NCBI GenBank assembly: GCA_018821785.1
Contig: JAHJLI010000066.1
Span: 1 to 64,000, forward strand
DNA length: 64,000 nt
From: Pseudomonadota bacterium
Lineage (GTDB): Bacteria; Desulfobacterota; Desulfobulbia; Desulfobulbales; Desulfocapsaceae
Direction of reading: 5' to 3'
Under the pieces are notes generated by a model that did not search any database, was not told the origin of the DNA, and saw only the letters and a list, made by a program, of their open reading frames with translations. Below are positions 48,049 to 55,455 of the stretch, piece by piece (within the stretch, counting starts at the first letter, position 1; every line of letters starts with the position of its first letter). The position numbers were made by a program, and so were the translations under genes.

Positions 48049-48403
48049 GACGTTTCTCCTTATTTTATCAATCCCTCAGGCTTATGGATACAACCCGTAT
48101 GTGTCTTCTGAAATTAGTGCGGGACCGTTTCTTTTAGGATAAACACCTTTTGACCTCACGCAATATTTCCGCATGACTATTCACTTTCCTAATGCCGGTA
48201 GTGATGGGAAATTATTTCCAACAGGAGCATCGGACTTGAGAAAGCAGTGTTGGTATGAGAATATATTTAGTACCTTAGAAATTCGTTTCTTGTTTTTTAT
48301 TAAGGAACTTCTAAGGCACTTATCCCGTTTATCGGGGTTAGAGAAAGTCGGTGGGATGGTGGTGGTGCCGTTGAAGATTGCCGGCATAGTCAAAGGAGCT
48401 TTT
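48049..48403. other. Divergent intergenic region upstream of the lasso cluster
   Basis: 355 bases between the hypothetical gene (minus) and the lasso operon (plus). It contains repeat copy h at 48270-48341. Open reading frame continues through from 48173, but the first 77 codons run across the repeat and are not coding. Confidence 0.55.
48270..48341 (+). repeat. Bipartite palindromic intergenic repeat, copy h
   Basis: Very close to consensus: GTACCTTAGAAATTCGTTTC, short T-rich loop, GGAACTTCTAAGG, then CACTTATCCCG and TTTATCGGGGTTAG. It lies 62 bases upstream of the lasso kinase start, inside the presumed leader. Confidence 0.75.
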
Positions 48404-49396
48404 GTGGGCCCGTGCAAGAGAAAACTATTTGTCTTTTTCAACTATATCCTTGAAAGTGATATGGCTCTGCCGGAGCTGACAGATATCGATGATCCAGCCG
48501 CGCTGGCGGATATTTATTTTCAGGTTTCTGACGATCAGACCGAATACACCAGAGCTCGGGAATGGCTGCACCACTGGAAGGCACCGGACCAATCAGTGAC
48601 CCTCTCTTTTGCCAGAGAGGAAGATACGTTGTTTCTGCATTTTCCGGGTATGGCATGTTTCGAAATAGGCAATAACGGTCATCTTGTCACCTGTCATGCC
48701 AGGCCTTCTCTCTCATCTGCAACGATTCGTCATCTCCTTTTGGACCAGGTCCTTCCGCGACTTTTCGCACATTTTTTTTCATGTAGCGTTTTCCATGCCA
48801 GTTTCGTGGTTGTTAACGGCAAAGGAATTTGTTTTCTGGCAGATTCTGGTTGGGGTAAATCAACCATTGCTGCCGGCTTGGGCGGAGCAGGCCATACGAT
48901 CTTGACGGACGATTGCCTCAGTATTGCTGTACGCAATCATCGTATCACTGGTACCCCGGCCTATTGCGGAATCAGACTCTTAGCCGATTCGCTTGAAAAG
49001 CTCGGAGGTTCCTTGAAAACTCCACGGGAAACAGTCGCTGAATATACCTCCAAAAAGCGAATTTCCCTGGCACCCCAGGAAACTTTGGGCTCTTTGGCTT
49101 TGGAAGCTCTCCCACTGCAAGCCCTCTTTCTTCTGACCTCGCCGCAAGAAACAAAAGACTGCCATAAACCAGAGATAGTTTCTGTGGGTGGAATTTCAGC
49201 CATGAAGGAGCTCCTGAAAAACAGCTTTTGCCTTGATGTTCATGATCAGCAATGGCAACAGGCTCACTTTCGGCGAGTTTCTGCGGTAGCCGCCAGTGGC
49301 CTACCTATCTTCTCTCTGCGTTACCCCAGAAAGTACCAAACCCTTCCCGAAGTTGAAAAAGTCATCATAAAGACCTTGGATCAACTCTCAAGATAA
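48404..49396 (+). CDS. Lasso-cluster HPr-kinase-like protein
   Basis: 330 residues from a GTG at 48404, chosen because a strong AAAGGAG lies five bases upstream. The start region FVFFNYILESDMALPELTDI is the usual opening of lasso-cluster kinases. A phosphate-binding loop is LADSGWGKSTIAAGL (residues about 147-160), preceded by FHASFVVVNGKG. HprK-like enzymes in lasso clusters phosphorylate a terminal Ser of the precursor in characterised cases; here the precursor ends in Cys, so the target would differ or the kinase has another role. It opens the operon kinase-cyclase-precursor-RRE-peptidase. Confidence 0.85.
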   Translation: MGPCKRKLFVFFNYILESDMALPELTDIDDPAALADIYFQVSDDQTEYTRAREWLHHWKAPDQSVTLSFAREEDTLFLHFPGMACFEIGNNGHLVTCHARPSLSSATIRHLLLDQVLPRLFAHFFSCSVFHASFVVVNGKGICFLADSGWGKSTIAAGLGGAGHTILTDDCLSIAVRNHRITGTPAYCGIRLLADSLEKLGGSLKTPRETVAEYTSKKRISLAPQETLGSLALEALPLQALFLLTSPQETKDCHKPEIVSVGGISAMKELLKNSFCLDVHDQQWQQAHFRRVSAVAASGLPIFSLRYPRKYQTLPEVEKVIIKTLDQLSR

Positions 49397-49414
49397 ATAG
49401 GTAGAAGAGGTAAA

Positions 49415-51328
49415 ATGAGCGGTATACTCGGAACCATCCAAACTATGGGAAATCGTTTTGACCCCAATACATTTAAAGCCATGCTGGATTCGCTTCATCA
49501 ACGTGGCCCGGATGGGATAGGTCTCTGGCACAACCACATTGTCGGACTTGGTCACCGAATGCTCCGCACTACCCCTGAAGCGCATTTAGAAAAACTCCCC
49601 TGGCACGATGTAGAAACTGAGTGCGTCATTACCTCGGATGCCCGTCTCGACAATCGGCGTGAACTGATAGGCGCATTGGGAAAACACAATTTTAAAATGG
49701 AGAGTATTCCAGACAGCAGTATCATTTTGCGATCCTATCAGAAGTGGGGCAAGAATTGCGTACACCACCTCATTGGTGATTTTTCCTTTGCTATCTGGGA
49801 TATCAACAAACAGCAACTTTTTTGTGCCCGCGACTTTCTTGGGGTAAAACCTTTTTACTACTGTTTCCTCAACGGACTGTTTCTGTTCTGTTCAGAAGCG
49901 CGGGTTATTGCCAGATACTCCGGTTTGCCGTTCAATATTAACGAACCACGTATCGCCGACTCTCTCACTCCCCACCTTGAGGGATACGATACAATCTCAA
50001 CCTTCTATAAAGAGATATTCAAGCTTTCCCCCGCCCATACACTTGTGTTTAAAAACAACCATGTTCAAATCAATCGATACTGGCAGCCGGAACCGCAAGA
50101 GGCGAATGTTTTTAAGTCCGACGATGAGTACCGCGAGGCACTGACTGAAATCTTGACACGGGCAGTGGCAGACCGGTGTCGCGGAGAAAAAGCCCCGGCT
50201 GTGCTTCTGAGCGGCGGAGTGGATTCTGCGGCGGTTATGGGTATTGCTCAATATTTTTGCAGAGATATCTCCGGTAATATCGTCCATGGCTACTCAGGCT
50301 CCTCGGAAGACATCTCAGGCTGTAAAGAATCGAGAATGATATCAGTACTGAGTGGCAGCGGAGAGATGAACCATCATCTCTACACACCCAACAACCTGAG
50401 CGAGCATCTGGACCCTGTTTTTGATCTTGTCTCGCAACTGCACGAACCATTTGACTTTGGCATGATTCTTCACTTTCTGCTTTATCAGCAAGCTGCCAAA
50501 AACGGCAGCCGGGTTATGCTCGATGGCGTCGATGGTGATATCGCGGCGTCTCTTCCCTCTAGTTATCCAACTCATCTTCTGCGACAATTTGCTTTCAAGA
50601 CAGCCTGGCACGAGATTTTTGCACAAAGCCACAATTTTTTAGCTGGAAAGGTCTCGCCATATAAGCAGTTATTGGGCTATTTCCTCTCAGCGTTTACCCC
50701 CCAGATCTTGAAAGAATATCGCTGGCGACTCAAACTGCCGGCAATGATGAGAGAATATCTGGCCGATTCAGTGGCCGCCGAACCATTTGCCGAAAAAGTG
50801 GGTTTACAGGACAGGTTGCTGACGTTTGAGAGAACGCATAGGAAACAAGAGCTTTCTTTCCCTTATGAGGTCTCTCTCAACCGTGTACAACATCCATTCC
50901 TGACCGTCGGTCTCGAAAGATACGACAGGGTGGCCTCATTATGCTCCATAGAACCGCGGCACCCCCTTCTCGACAAACGAGTAATTGACTTTCATATGGG
51001 CTTGCCTTGGAACCAATTTATGCGAGAAGGTTGGTCAAAGTTTCTTCTCCGTCGGGTAGCTGAACAGTTTGTGCCACGGGAGGTGTGCTGGAGAGTCGGC
51101 AAGGAGCATATGGGCTGGCAGTTCACCAAAAAAATGTTGCAGCTCAAACAGGATGCAATTTATCAGCAAATTTTATTGCAAGATGATAAGGTTAAGAAAA
51201 TGATTAAATCGGAATTTACTTCTTGCCGATTAAGAAAAGATGGGGACAATAAAGAATCTCAACAAACAGCAATTCATACTGACGTCGCTGGATTAGTTTT
51301 ATGGCTGAATAACAATCAGGAACTGTAG
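49415..51328 (+). CDS. Lasso peptide cyclase (asparagine-synthetase-B-like)
   Basis: 637 residues, ATG with AGAGG upstream. An N-terminal glutamine amidotransferase-like part (1-200; SLHQRGPDGIGLWHNHIVG) and a C-terminal ATP-pyrophosphatase part with LLSGGVDSAAV (SGGVDS at residues 266-271). In functional AsnB the second residue is the catalytic Cys; here it is Ser (MSGILG), so glutaminase activity is not expected. This fits lasso cyclases, which adenylate the side-chain acid and close the ring with the core N-terminal amine. It is directly followed (no gap) by the precursor gene. Confidence 0.92.
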   Translation: MSGILGTIQTMGNRFDPNTFKAMLDSLHQRGPDGIGLWHNHIVGLGHRMLRTTPEAHLEKLPWHDVETECVITSDARLDNRRELIGALGKHNFKMESIPDSSIILRSYQKWGKNCVHHLIGDFSFAIWDINKQQLFCARDFLGVKPFYYCFLNGLFLFCSEARVIARYSGLPFNINEPRIADSLTPHLEGYDTISTFYKEIFKLSPAHTLVFKNNHVQINRYWQPEPQEANVFKSDDEYREALTEILTRAVADRCRGEKAPAVLLSGGVDSAAVMGIAQYFCRDISGNIVHGYSGSSEDISGCKESRMISVLSGSGEMNHHLYTPNNLSEHLDPVFDLVSQLHEPFDFGMILHFLLYQQAAKNGSRVMLDGVDGDIAASLPSSYPTHLLRQFAFKTAWHEIFAQSHNFLAGKVSPYKQLLGYFLSAFTPQILKEYRWRLKLPAMMREYLADSVAAEPFAEKVGLQDRLLTFERTHRKQELSFPYEVSLNRVQHPFLTVGLERYDRVASLCSIEPRHPLLDKRVIDFHMGLPWNQFMREGWSKFLLRRVAEQFVPREVCWRVGKEHMGWQFTKKMLQLKQDAIYQQILLQDDKVKKMIKSEFTSCRLRKDGDNKESQQTAIHTDVAGLVLWLNNNQEL

Positions 51329-51526
51329 ATGAAACAGCACCAAAAATATCAGGACAATGTCCTTAGCATTCTCAAGAAAAAAATCTACAGCAAGCCGGTT
51401 TTGACAGTATTGGGGGAGGTTTCCGAGTTGACGACAGGTGGCAGCACGCAGGCCTCAGAATTGAGCAACAATGGTGAATGCAAAAAAAACGTTGGCAATG
51501 GCCACAATAACACCCCCCGCTGCTAA
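51329..51526 (+). CDS. Lasso peptide precursor
   Basis: 65 residues. The leader carries the exact lasso rule YxxPxLxxxGxxxxxT: Tyr20, Pro23, Leu25, Gly29 and Thr35. Thr35 at position -2 sets the core start at Gly37, so the core is residues 37-65 (29 residues) beginning GGSTQASE. Glu44 is core residue 8 and would close an 8-residue macrolactam ring. The tail is Asn/Gly/Lys-rich and has two cysteines, Cys51 and Cys65 (core 15 and 29), the last being the C-terminus. A disulfide between them would lie in the tail, as in class IV lasso peptides. If the core began at Gly38 the ring would have seven residues. The ATG follows the cyclase stop directly. Confidence 0.85.
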   Translation: MKQHQKYQDNVLSILKKKIYSKPVLTVLGEVSELTTGGSTQASELSNNGECKKNVGNGHNNTPRC

Positions 51527-51538
51527 AGCAAAACCAAG

Positions 51539-51600
51539 GGGTCAGGTCTCAACTCTTGACATTCGAGCAACTAAACATGTCAAGTGTTGAGACCTGACCC
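51539..51600. repeat. REP-like long hairpin between precursor and RRE genes
   Basis: 24-base arms (51539-51562 and 51577-51600) pair with a single mismatch around a 14-base loop. The arm begins GGGTCAGGTCTCAAC, a type of sequence common in REP elements linked to Y1 transposases (established knowledge; not tested here). It could lower expression of downstream genes relative to the precursor. Confidence 0.65.
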
Positions 51601-51630
51601 TCTCACTGCACATGACCCTCTCACTGCACA
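51595..51630 (+). repeat. 18-bp perfect tandem duplication
   Basis: TGACCCTCTCACTGCACA occurs twice in direct succession (51595-51612, 51613-51630). The first copy overlaps the end of the hairpin. It lies ten bases upstream of the ATG of the RRE gene. Confidence 0.85.
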
Positions 51631-51640
51631 AAGAGAAGTT

Positions 51641-51964
51641 ATGGTTGAAACTGATTTATCGGCAATGATTGATACAAAAATCGATACGTTGATCTTCCGC
51701 AGATCACCCGCCAGTATTTCTACCATACTTGAAGGAGAAACAGTTATTCTTGATATAGAATCAGGCGTATACAGCGGTCTCAATGAAGTAGGTACGTCAG
51801 TGTGGAACCTTCTGGAAAATCAGGTAACTTTTGCCGAGATACGAGAAACAATTTTAGCAGAATTTGATGTTGCCTTAGAGGAGTGCTCAGAAAATCTGGT
51901 ATCTTTTTTAAAGGAACTCGAACAGAATAAACTGATAGAGGTAAGGGTTGGTACGAATACGTAA
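51641..51964 (+). CDS. Lasso B1/RRE protein (PqqD-like)
   Basis: 107 residues from ATG 51641. PqqD-type winged helix: ISTILEGETVILDIESGVYS, GLNEVGTSVWNLLENQ, then helix-rich C-terminus LVSFLKELEQNKLIEVR. In lasso systems this domain binds the leader peptide (Tyr/Pro/Leu motif) and hands it to the peptidase and cyclase. Its ORF is open upstream through the tandem repeat (DPLTAHDPLTAQ) but without a ribosome site. Confidence 0.9.
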   Translation: MVETDLSAMIDTKIDTLIFRRSPASISTILEGETVILDIESGVYSGLNEVGTSVWNLLENQVTFAEIRETILAEFDVALEECSENLVSFLKELEQNKLIEVRVGTNT

Positions 51965-52385
51965 GTTCTTCTGTTTACCTGCAGAAGAAAAAGTAATTTT
52001 TCTTCGAGCTCTATTTCTTCTTGTTTATGTTCGATTTTCCTTACAATTCAAACAATTTAAAAACGTTGTCAAAGATGTTTCCAATAAAGCAGCGTCGCAA
52101 AATTCTGTTCAAAAAAACAGCATCCTGCCTTCTAGAGTCGCCCACCTGTTAAATGCTGCCGGAAATACTATCCCTTACACAACCTGTCTCCCAAGAGCTT
52201 TAGCGGGTTCAATTTTATTGAGCTCACTGGGGTATCAAACCAAGCTACACATCGGTGTAACCAGAAAAGACGGCAGTATGCTAGAGGCACATGCATGGTT
52301 AACTCTTAATGGCAGTGTCATTGTCGGCTACCGTTCGGATCTGGATTGCTACCAGCAATTTAATCAGGATACAGGAGGAAGCTGA
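51948..52385 (+). CDS. Lasso B2 leader peptidase (transglutaminase-like)
   Basis: 145 residues from a TTG at 51948 with GAGGTAAGGG directly upstream; it overlaps the RRE gene by 17 bases. The papain-like active site shows Cys80 in TTCLPRALAGSILLSSLGY and His115 in MLEAHAWLTLNG; the third residue is not certain. Family members cut after the -1 residue of the leader. The N-terminus is a basic helix (VIFLRALFLLVYVRFSLQF) that may associate with membrane or partners. No ABC exporter gene follows. Confidence 0.88.
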   Translation: MVRIRKFFCLPAEEKVIFLRALFLLVYVRFSLQFKQFKNVVKDVSNKAASQNSVQKNSILPSRVAHLLNAAGNTIPYTTCLPRALAGSILLSSLGYQTKLHIGVTRKDGSMLEAHAWLTLNGSVIVGYRSDLDCYQQFNQDTGGS

Positions 52386-52457
52386 TTTACCTATTCTTTT
52401 TCTCATGAAGTGGCCTTAATTTTACGGCATATGAGTGATAATGCAGAGAGCTACAAC

Positions 52458-53807
52458 ATGGACCATCGATCATCTACAACAGCTAATCATTTGCAAGACA
52501 CCGCAATGCTTATCTTTAGCGCAGCTATCAAGGCGGTCGATCCGGAGGAATGCGTCAATCGCTGGTTGCGGCTCAACAATACTGATCTGCTGATAGGCCA
52601 GGATGCTTATCCTCTTGCTGCCAACGGCAAGCTGTATCTGATAGGGATCGGTAAGGCAGCTGCGGCCATGGCCCACGCCACCGAAACGCTGTTTGGCGAC
52701 CGCATCAATGATGGGGTGATTATTACCAAATACGGCCACGGCATGGCCTTGAAGCATTGCCGACTGCTTGAGGCTGGGCATCCTGTCCCGGATGATAATG
52801 GGGTTGAGGCCACCACCGCCCTCCTTGACCTCGTCGCTACCGCGACCCGCGACGACCTCATTCTTTGTCTTATCTCAGGAGGCGGATCCGCCCTTTGTCC
52901 AGCCCCCGCAGCCGGTATTACCCTGGCCGACAAGCAGGCCACCACCCGGCAGCTTCTCGCTTCCGGGGCGACAATCCACGAAATCAACACCATCCGCAAA
53001 CACCTGTCGCGCATCAAAGGCGGACGACTGACCCGAGCTACAAATGGGGCTCGTCTTGTCTCGCTGATCCTTTCCGACGTCATCGGCAACGACCTGGATA
53101 TCATTGCCTCCGGGATAACCGCGCCTGACCCTTCCACCTTTGGCGATTGCCTGGCCATTCTCGGCCATTATCAGCTGCTCGACATGATTCCCGAGGCCGT
53201 CAAGCACCATCTTAAAGCAGGCACAGAAGGTCTGCAGGAGGAGACACCGAAGCCGGGAGATCCGGTTTTCGTAAAGATTCGCAACTACATGGTCGGCTCT
53301 ATCGCCGACGCCCTTGCCGCAGCCGCCGTCAAAGCTGAAGAGCTTGGTTTCCACCCACTGATACTCACCTCCACCCTTCAGGGTGAGGCGCGGGAGGCTG
53401 CCAAGGTGTTGGCCGGCATTGCCATAGAGTCTCGCAGGTCTGGACAACCGGTCCCGCCACCCACCTGCATGCTGGCCGGCGGCGAAACCACTGTCACACT
53501 TCGCGGCCAGGGACTTGGCGGCCGGAACATGGAATTTGCTCTGGCCGGGGCAATGGCACTTGCCGGTACACGCGACACCCTGCTCCTCTCTGCCGGTACG
53601 GACGGCACAGATGGTCCAACCGATGCGGCCGGTGCCTTTGCCGACGGCACGACGGCTACACGGGCTGGGGCTTTGAAAATGTCGCTTACCCAGCACCTGG
53701 CCGACAACAATTCCTATAGATTTTTTCTGCCGCTAGGCGATCTTTTTATTACCGGCCCGACCCGCACCAACGTCATGGATATTGTGATCTTTCTGATTGA
53801 TGTCTGA
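52458..53807 (+). CDS. Glycerate 2-kinase (DUF4147/MOFRL)
   Basis: 449 residues from ATG 52458, with GAGAG upstream; earlier in-frame starts lack a ribosome site. Motifs: LYLIGIGKAAAAMAHATE, LISGGGSALCPAPAAGITL, and MOFRL-region GGETTVTLRGQGLGGRNMEF with LLSAGTDGTDGPTDAAGAF. The enzyme phosphorylates D-glycerate to 2-phosphoglycerate. It follows the lasso cluster by about 70 bases on the same strand but belongs to central metabolism and is probably unrelated. Confidence 0.94.
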   Translation: MDHRSSTTANHLQDTAMLIFSAAIKAVDPEECVNRWLRLNNTDLLIGQDAYPLAANGKLYLIGIGKAAAAMAHATETLFGDRINDGVIITKYGHGMALKHCRLLEAGHPVPDDNGVEATTALLDLVATATRDDLILCLISGGGSALCPAPAAGITLADKQATTRQLLASGATIHEINTIRKHLSRIKGGRLTRATNGARLVSLILSDVIGNDLDIIASGITAPDPSTFGDCLAILGHYQLLDMIPEAVKHHLKAGTEGLQEETPKPGDPVFVKIRNYMVGSIADALAAAAVKAEELGFHPLILTSTLQGEAREAAKVLAGIAIESRRSGQPVPPPTCMLAGGETTVTLRGQGLGGRNMEFALAGAMALAGTRDTLLLSAGTDGTDGPTDAAGAFADGTTATRAGALKMSLTQHLADNNSYRFFLPLGDLFITGPTRTNVMDIVIFLIDV

Positions 53808-53852
53808 ACCTGATGACCTGGTAAAATACTCAAGAAAAGAAAGGTATACAAG

Positions 53853-53987
53853 ATGTCCTATTATCAGGCCCCCGAGGAGATTCTTGATGATCCGGCCGAA
53901 GCAGCAAAGCTGGCAAAGCAGGCCTACGAGACCGCTTTGCGCAGTGCCGCAGACAAAGATCGAAAAAAATCTTCTTGCCTTAAATAA
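53853..53987 (+). CDS. Small 44-residue protein
   Basis: Starts MSYYQAPEEILDDPAEAAKL, one long predicted helix, basic end with Cys (RKKSSCLK). AAAGG lies eight to nine bases before the ATG. It has no recognised domain. It follows the glycerate kinase by 45 bases and could be co-transcribed with it. Confidence 0.55.
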   Translation: MSYYQAPEEILDDPAEAAKLAKQAYETALRSAADKDRKKSSCLK

Positions 53988-54070
53988 CTTTTTGGATCTG
54001 AAGTTTTATGCAAATTAACTTTCCCACCAACATGCCCCGGAGGATGACTTTGCGGGTGGATGGTTGTTGT

Positions 54071-54097
54071 AAATACGGGAAGTGTCCCAGTTTATAA
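54071..54097. repeat. REP-like short palindrome
   Basis: AAATACGGGAAGTGTCCCAG and TTTA: a GGGA/TCCC hairpin of the type seen at 39057-39090 and 51539-51600 (GGG + ACA/TCA + pyrimidines). Confidence 0.4.
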
Positions 54098-54123
54098 TAA
54101 TCTAGCTAATGGCCAAGCACAAG

Positions 54124-54151
54124 AGGCAAGTCCAATTTATTGGCCTTGCCT
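54124..54151. terminator. Hairpin downstream of the PEP-CTERM gene
   Basis: AGGCAAG-T-CCAAT-TT-ATTGG-C-CTTGCCT, 12 pairs with one mismatch, 28 bases beyond the stop of the minus-strand gene. No T-run. Confidence 0.45.
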
Positions 54152-54179
54152 TGGTGAGTCTATTCTATTGTAAGAGATA

Positions 54180-54845
54180 TCAGGCTTTCTTTTTCCTTCG
54201 TACCGCAACAATACCTGCTAAACCAACTCCCATGAGAAGCATAGTTGCAGGTTCTGGAACAGGGCCCGGGGCTACCAAACCCTGGTATCGCGTTCCAGAG
54301 TCTGTTTTCCCAGGGCTGATCCAGTAGAAATCGGAGACATTATAGGTATTGGTGCTAAGAGTACTTAGCATGGTATTGTATAAATTTGTTACGTTAGAAG
54401 AACTCTTCACAGTGTCAAGCCGGTACACATCGTCTCCCTCCACCACGGTCCAGATGGCCGCCTGAAGGGCTACAGCCTGATCCCCCTGCCCCCCAATGCC
54501 ATAGTTATGAAGCAACCATGCCACCTTTCCAGCATTGGATACCGCTTGGCCGTCAATTTTCCCTGCACGATCCACAACTGTGTTATTATATTGACTATTT
54601 ACATAGACATCGGTAAACAGATCGACACAGTAGAGGTAGGCTAGGTTGACTCCGTCGAGAGTCGAATTACTTACCGACCCACCGCCTTCCATGATTGCCA
54701 CTGGATCCCAGCTTCCATTGTCGTTTTGATCAACAAGGGAATAAATCGGCGACGAGTACGGACTTCCCACATATAACAAAGATGCCTGGGAACCTGTCGC
54801 AACCAACAACACCAAACATACGGCATAAAAACACGTTTTTTTCAT
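54180..54845 (-). CDS. PEP-CTERM surface protein with thioester-type Cys/Gln pair
   Basis: 221 residues; GAGG lies before the ATG. Signal peptide (to about GSQA). C-terminal sorting signal: VPEPATMLLMGVGLAGIVAV followed by RRKKK, the PEP-CTERM tripartite tail recognised by exosortase. The middle has AYLYCVDLFTDVYV (Cys73) and VALQAAIWTVVEG (Gln128), the two motifs that form the Cys-Gln thioester in TQXA/TED adhesin domains. It may therefore be a surface protein that couples covalently to amines. No exosortase gene is in the window. Confidence 0.85.
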   Translation of the reverse strand: MKKTCFYAVCLVLLVATGSQASLLYVGSPYSSPIYSLVDQNDNGSWDPVAIMEGGGSVSNSTLDGVNLAYLYCVDLFTDVYVNSQYNNTVVDRAGKIDGQAVSNAGKVAWLLHNYGIGGQGDQAVALQAAIWTVVEGDDVYRLDTVKSSSNVTNLYNTMLSTLSTNTYNVSDFYWISPGKTDSGTRYQGLVAPGPVPEPATMLLMGVGLAGIVAVRRKKKA

Positions 54846-55455
54846 TTCGATTGCCTCAGATTATTTAATAACAGTCTCAGAAAAACAAAAAGGAGATATC
54901 TTCTATTTGGTTTTTACAGTGCTCCTTATTTTTTGTAGAGCAAAGTAATTAATTTCAATCTTAAAATCCGTAATTCTCTAAATTCTTACTTCTAAATCTC
55001 ACTGCATTATTTGTACCAACCGAATCCATTTAGTTAGCAATCATCATTTTTTTCATAATGTTCTTAATGATTTTATCCAAGCCACCTTTGTCTTTCTACA
55101 AAATTACTCTTATTTTTCAAGTTGTTACCAACACATTCGCAAAAATTATTAATTTTCAATTTCATATTGGGAAGTGCTCTTACAATTTTGACTTACGGTT
55201 TTGAAAACATAATTCCAAAATTGTAAGACCAAAAAATTGAGAATGGTTACCAAAAATAATGTTCCGTAAAAACGGTCTGATTCTTTTCGGTTTTCCGGAG
55301 CTGGCCATATGCCTCGGCTTCTGAGAACAAGGAGGAAAAGCTGCAGCGCCATTTTGCATGGGGGGGGGAAGTGGAGACAATACAAGAAACACAGCTGTGC
55401 AGCGGCCCTTGACGGTACCACCGCACATTATAAATATATCTATAATATTAATCGG
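54846..55455. other. AT-rich intergenic region
   Basis: About 610 bases with no supported gene and visibly lower GC than the neighbours. It contains a 12-bp inverted repeat CTTACAATTTTG (55179-55190) / CAAAATTGTAAG (55216-55227), with a nested GTTTTGAAAAC, and a G-run near 55363. No sigma-54 site was found upstream of the PEP-CTERM gene. Confidence 0.5.

Noticed and set aside
48173..48403. Upstream extension of the lasso kinase frame (77 codons)
   Set aside because: It translates through repeat copy h, lacks a ribosome site, and a GTG with AAAGGAG at 48404 fits the family start.
54846..55300. Sigma-54 promoter for the PEP-CTERM gene
   Set aside because: PEP-CTERM genes often have one, but no GG-N10-GC match near consensus was found.
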